Assembly (NCBI GenBank): GCA_028277795.1
Contig: JANQFP010000126.1
Location: 1-52,007, forward strand
Length of the DNA: 52,007 nucleotides
Source: Rhodospirillales bacterium
Lineage (GTDB): Bacteria; Pseudomonadota; Alphaproteobacteria; Rhodospirillales; JANQFP01
Direction: 5' to 3'
Shown: piece after piece, positions 48,634-52,007 of the stretch
How the letters are laid out: the number at the start of each line of letters is the position of its first letter
How positions within the stretch are numbered: position 1 is the stretch's first letter
Translations under genes and position numbers: made by a program
Notes under the pieces: generated by a model
Database searches by the model: none
The model's input: the letters and a program-made list of their open reading frames with translations, nothing else
Told to the model about the DNA's origin: nothing

Positions 48634-49314
48634 ATGGACCGCAGCAGCAACAAGCACGTCTTGCTGGGCCTTCTGGCGCTGGCGGGGAAGCGCGTCATCG
48701 ACGTGGGTTGCGGCGACGGGGCCCTGGTCCGGCTGATGGCGGGGCAGGGGGCCCGGGTCACCGGCGTCGAGTGCTCGGCCGCGCAACTGGCCGCCGCCCG
48801 CCGTGCCGAGCCGGCGGCCGACGAGACCTACGTGGGCGGCGTCGCCGAGACCCTGCCCTTCCCGGACGGCTGCGCCGACGTCGTGGTGTTCTTCAACAGC
48901 CTCCACCACGTGCCGGTGGATCACCAGCCCGAGGCCGTTGCCGAGGCGGCCCGCGTGCTGGCCCCGGAAGGCCGCCTGTACGTGGCCGAGCCCCTGGCCG
49001 AGGGGCCCCATTTCGAGATGATGCGACCGGTCCACGACGAGACGGTGGAGCGGGCCCGCGCCTACGCCGCCCTGAAGGAGGCGGCCGGCGGCCCCCTCGC
49101 CGAAGTCACCGAACTGGTCTACGTCAATGCCGCATTCCATCGCGATTTCGACTCCTTCCGCACCCGCATGCTGAGGGTGAATCCGGAGAAGACCGACGAC
49201 TTCGCGCGGGTCGAGGAGGTCCTGCGCGCCGGCTTCGAGACCCTGGGCGAGCGGGCCGACGACGGCTGGGCCTTCGAGCAGCCCATGCGCGTCAACCTGC
49301 TGGGCAAGGCGTGA
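48634..49314 (+). CDS. Class I SAM-dependent methyltransferase (type 11)
   Basis: 226 residues from ATG 48634 (GGAGA upstream; TTG 48619 is an in-frame alternative). SAM motifs: KRVIDVGCGDGALVRLMAGQ (about 18-37), VTGVECSAAQLAAAR (about 43) and LPFPDGCADVVVFFNSLHHV (about 75-94). Substrate unknown; arrangement resembles small-molecule or quinone-type methyltransferases. It overlaps the next gene by 4 bp (GTGA). Confidence 0.88.
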   Translation: MDRSSNKHVLLGLLALAGKRVIDVGCGDGALVRLMAGQGARVTGVECSAAQLAAARRAEPAADETYVGGVAETLPFPDGCADVVVFFNSLHHVPVDHQPEAVAEAARVLAPEGRLYVAEPLAEGPHFEMMRPVHDETVERARAYAALKEAAGGPLAEVTELVYVNAAFHRDFDSFRTRMLRVNPEKTDDFARVEEVLRAGFETLGERADDGWAFEQPMRVNLLGKA

Positions 49315-50510
49315 GCGGCCCGTCCCGCTTCACGGCCGCTTCCGGCCTGGCGGCGTCGCTCGCCGTGGCCGCGCTCCTCGTCGCCGCCTGCTCGCCGACC
49401 CGCGCCTACGAGGCCGCCCTGGTCCTGGCCGACGTGGCCGCCGGCCCCGCCGACAGCCGGCTGAAGCGCACCACCCCGCCGCCGCGGCGGCGCCCCGTGG
49501 CCTACACGGTGGACGGCCGGCAGCGGCACGGCGACCTGTACGTGCCCGGCACGACGCCCGGGGCGGCCGACGCCCCGGCCCCGGCGGGCATGGTCCTGGT
49601 GCCGGGCGCCGCCCGCCGGGGCAAGGACGACCCAAGGCTGGTGGCCTTCGCCAAGACCCTCGCCCGCGCCCGCTTCACCGTCCTGGTGCCCGACATCGCC
49701 AGCCTGCGGGCCCTGCGGGTGAGCGCCACCGACGCCCGCGACGTGGCCGACGCCGTCCTCCACCTGGCCGGGCGGACCGCGCCGGCAGGCGGTGCCGAGG
49801 GCCACCGGTCCGTGGGCATCGTCGCCTTCTCCTATGCCGCCGGCCCGGCCATCGTGGCCGCCCTCGATGCCGAGGCGGGCGCCCGGGTGCGCTTCGTGGT
49901 CGCCGTCGGCGGCTATCACGACATGACGGACGTGGTGACCTTCTTCACCACCGGGTACTACCGGGGGGACGCCAAAGGCCCGTGGCGCCACCGGACCCCC
50001 AACGCCTACGGCAAGTGGGTGTTCGTCAAGAGCAACGTCCATCGCATCGTGGACGCTGGCGACCGCGCCGCCCTGACCGAGATGGCCGACCGCAAGATGG
50101 CGGACCTGAAGGCCGGCATCGCCGACCTGGTGGACGGACTGGGCCCCGAGGGACGCTCGGTGCACGCCCTGCTGGAGAACCGCGATCCGGACGGCGTGCC
50201 CGCCCTGATCGCCGCCCTGCCCGAGGGCATGCGGGCCGACATGGCGGCCCTCGACCTCAGCGATCGCGACCTCGGGCGCCTTGGACCGCGGCTTTACCTC
50301 ATCCACGGCCGCGACGACCCCATCATCCCCTTCACCCAGAGCCGTGCCCTGGCCGCCGCGGCCGGCGAGGCCACCGCGCTCTACGTGGTGGACAGCCTGG
50401 CCCACGTGGACCTGGGGCCGACCGGGGCCGCGGACACGGTGCTGCTGTGGCGGGCCACCTACCGGCTGCTCAAGGAGCGCGACGACATGGCCGCCCGGGG
50501 CGGCGTGTGA
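49311..50510 (+). CDS. Alpha/beta-hydrolase-fold lipoprotein
   Basis: 399 residues. The signal peptide ends in lipobox LLVAAC (Cys near 24). AGMVLVPGAARRGKDDPRLV (about 89) is the oxyanion strand-loop, the nucleophile elbow is VAFSYAAGPA (about 173, with Ala for the first Gly), the acid is likely in IHGRDDPIIPF (about 332), and the His in DSLAHVDLG (about 363). An extra segment of about 70 helical residues (AALTEMADRKMADLKAGIADL) lies in between. Probably an envelope-bound esterase; substrate unknown. The GTG starts overlap on both sides. Confidence 0.8.
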   Translation: MSGPSRFTAASGLAASLAVAALLVAACSPTRAYEAALVLADVAAGPADSRLKRTTPPPRRRPVAYTVDGRQRHGDLYVPGTTPGAADAPAPAGMVLVPGAARRGKDDPRLVAFAKTLARARFTVLVPDIASLRALRVSATDARDVADAVLHLAGRTAPAGGAEGHRSVGIVAFSYAAGPAIVAALDAEAGARVRFVVAVGGYHDMTDVVTFFTTGYYRGDAKGPWRHRTPNAYGKWVFVKSNVHRIVDAGDRAALTEMADRKMADLKAGIADLVDGLGPEGRSVHALLENRDPDGVPALIAALPEGMRADMAALDLSDRDLGRLGPRLYLIHGRDDPIIPFTQSRALAAAAGEATALYVVDSLAHVDLGPTGAADTVLLWRATYRLLKERDDMAARGGV

Positions 50511-51808
50511 CCGTGGCCCGTCCGTCCGCCGCCGCTCTTGTCCTGACGCTGCTGCCATGGACGGTCGGCGCGACGACCGCCGCGGCCGCCGAGGGACCGT
50601 CGACGGGCGCGCTCGCCGGTGCCGCGGCCCTGGGGGCGATCGGGATGCTGGCAGTGTCGGCCGTCGGGGCGCTGGTGTGGAGACGGTCGCGGAGCGGGAC
50701 CGTCGGCGCCCGGAGCCGTGACCCGGAGGCCAATCCCCAGCCCCTGAGCGAGGACGAGGCACGGTTCCAGACCATCGTCGAGAAGCACGCGGACGGCATC
50801 GTGGTCGTCGGTTCCGACGCCTCGATCCAACTCGTCAATCCGGCGGCCGAGGACCTGTTCGGGCGGCCGGCCGAGGACATGATCGGCCATCATTTCGGAT
50901 TTCCCCTGGTTTCCGGCGACCTGACCGAGGTCGACGTCATCCACCGCAGCGGACAGATGCGGGTGGCCGAGATGCGCGTGGTGCGCACCCGATGGCGGCG
51001 ACGCCCCATCTACGTGGTCTCGCTTCACGACGTGACCCGGCGCCGGGCCGCCGAGCAGGCGCTGCTCGAGGCCAAGGAGCAGGCGGAACTGGCCAACCGG
51101 TCGAAAAGCGCCTTCCTGGCCACCATCAGCCACGAGCTGCGCACCCCGCTCAATGCCATCATCGGCTTCTCGGACGTGCTGCTGGCCGAGTCCTCGGGCC
51201 CCCTCGGGGCCCCGGAATACCGTCAGTTCGCCCTAGACATCAACGAGGCTGGCCGGGACCTGCTGAGCCTGATCAACGACCTCTTGGACATCTCGCGCAT
51301 CGAGACCGGCACGCTGTCCCTGCACGAGGAGTTGGTGGACCCCGGCGTGGTGGCGGCATCGTGCGCCCGCCTGGTCCGCGGCCGGGCCGCCGACGCGGGG
51401 CTGCGCCTGGAGGTGGACGTCCCGCCGTCCCTGCCGCGGCTGCGCGCCGACCCCGGACGGCTCAAGCAGATCCTGCTCAACCCGTTGACCAACGCCGTCA
51501 AGTTCACCCCCGACGGCGGCACCGTGACCCTGTCCGTGCGCATGGACGGCGACGACGGCATGGTGTTCGCCGTCGCCGACACGGGCATCGGCATCGCGCG
51601 GAAGGATTTCGAGGCCGCCATGAGCCCCTTCGGCCAGGTGGACAGCTCGCTGGCCCGCACCCACGAAGGAGCCGGCCTGGGCCTGCCCCTGACCCAGCGG
51701 CTCACCGAGCTCCACGAGGGCCGCATGACCCTGGACAGCGAGGTCGGCGTCGGCACCACCATCACCCTGCGCTTCCCGCCCAGGCGTACGGTGCGCACCG
51801 ACCCCTGA
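50507..51808 (+). CDS. PAS-domain sensor histidine kinase
   Basis: 433 residues. Signal/anchor helices near residues 8-28 and 36-57 (LAGAAALGAIGMLAVSAVGALVW) precede a PAS domain (about 82-185: FQTIVEKHADGIVVVGSDAS, VNPAAEDLFGRPAEDMIGHH). A coiled helix leads to the H-box AFLATISHELRTPLNAIIGF (about 204). The ATPase domain has LLNPLTNAVKFTPDGG (N), VADTGIGIARKDFE (G1) and EGAGLGLPLTQRL (G2). The GTG start overlaps the hydrolase stop. No response regulator in the window. Confidence 0.93.
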   Translation: MTVARPSAAALVLTLLPWTVGATTAAAAEGPSTGALAGAAALGAIGMLAVSAVGALVWRRSRSGTVGARSRDPEANPQPLSEDEARFQTIVEKHADGIVVVGSDASIQLVNPAAEDLFGRPAEDMIGHHFGFPLVSGDLTEVDVIHRSGQMRVAEMRVVRTRWRRRPIYVVSLHDVTRRRAAEQALLEAKEQAELANRSKSAFLATISHELRTPLNAIIGFSDVLLAESSGPLGAPEYRQFALDINEAGRDLLSLINDLLDISRIETGTLSLHEELVDPGVVAASCARLVRGRAADAGLRLEVDVPPSLPRLRADPGRLKQILLNPLTNAVKFTPDGGTVTLSVRMDGDDGMVFAVADTGIGIARKDFEAAMSPFGQVDSSLARTHEGAGLGLPLTQRLTELHEGRMTLDSEVGVGTTITLRFPPRRTVRTDP

Positions 51809-51865
51809 CCGCGCCCGCGGCCGATTCCTCGCCTCCAATTCAACGCAGAGCGACTGTGTCTGCTG

Positions 51866-52007
<142 letters not shown>

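Overview
The window is GC-rich, densely coded alphaproteobacterial chromosome, most likely from the Rhodospirillales or a close relative. This rests on gene content and order: a chorismate mutase-hisC-prephenate dehydrogenase operon divergent from metX-metW, a divergent phaR/3-hydroxybutyryl-CoA dehydrogenase pair, gloB divergent from a methyltransferase, a psd-pssA pair, a eukaryote-like NADP isocitrate dehydrogenase, and a B12-dependent ribonucleotide reductase. The lifestyle suggested is a facultative or microaerobic, PHB-storing heterotroph that meets nitric oxide. Supporting genes are oxygen-independent NrdJ, NnrS, a Crp/Fnr regulator with an FNR-type box, bacteriohemerythrin, cytochrome c' and a 2-oxoacid:ferredoxin oxidoreductase.

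Layout. 1-2.3 kb: nrdJ, cut by the left edge. 2.3-4.3 kb: a lower-GC AbiE type IV toxin-antitoxin module preceded by two perfect 51-bp palindromes; its 3' end overlaps chaC. 4.3-10.6 kb: chaC and a DMT exporter, a DUF2125 membrane protein, a lipoprotein-like YqgE, and the aromatic amino acid operon. 10.7-16.5 kb: metX-metW, a methyltransferase, gloB, a GST, an NAD(P)-binding protein and a second DMT exporter. 16.5-19.5 kb: PHB-related genes, a candidate small RNA and an XRE regulator. 19.5-23 kb: an NO/O2-response group (SUMF1-like protein, nnrS, Crp/Fnr regulator, hemerythrin). 23-28.3 kb: korAB, queG with a divergent VUT-family transporter, two tandem candidate sRNAs with CRP-like boxes, and a GNAT. 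28.6-38.5 kb: a SHOCT/SPOR lipoprotein; an ICL/PEPM enzyme with a sensor kinase; pssA-psd-LysM; FkbM methyltransferase; two c-type cytochromes; a LOG protein. 38.5-45.6 kb: Phd-VapC, icd, rpmB, a NaChBac-type channel, a phytase-like esterase, a YbjN-like protein, a third candidate sRNA and glk. 45.6-52 kb: YdcF, a CaiB/acyl-CoA dehydrogenase operon, a methyltransferase-hydrolase-sensor kinase operon, and the end of an IS110-type transposase.

The most interesting signals are non-coding. (1) Two 51-bp perfect palindromes with the shared core GTCCT-N-AGGAC flank an AT-rich spacer just before abiEi and fit an autoregulatory operator/promoter. (2) A palindromic element bounded by TAGAGCA/TGCTCTA occurs three times. 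Each copy lies exactly between converging genes and supplies stop codons or last codons to them. (3) Three minus-strand candidate sRNAs end in a GGGCCG-type intrinsic terminator and carry pyrimidine-rich anti-Shine-Dalgarno stretches. Two are tandem paralogues, each with a TGTGA-N6-TCAC box centred 41 nt before the inferred start. (4) A TTGAC-N4-ATCAA box lies upstream of nnrS.

All calls come from reading the sequence and the translated proteins. No homology search or folding program was run, so family names rest on motif recognition and promoter, sRNA and operator calls are predictions.
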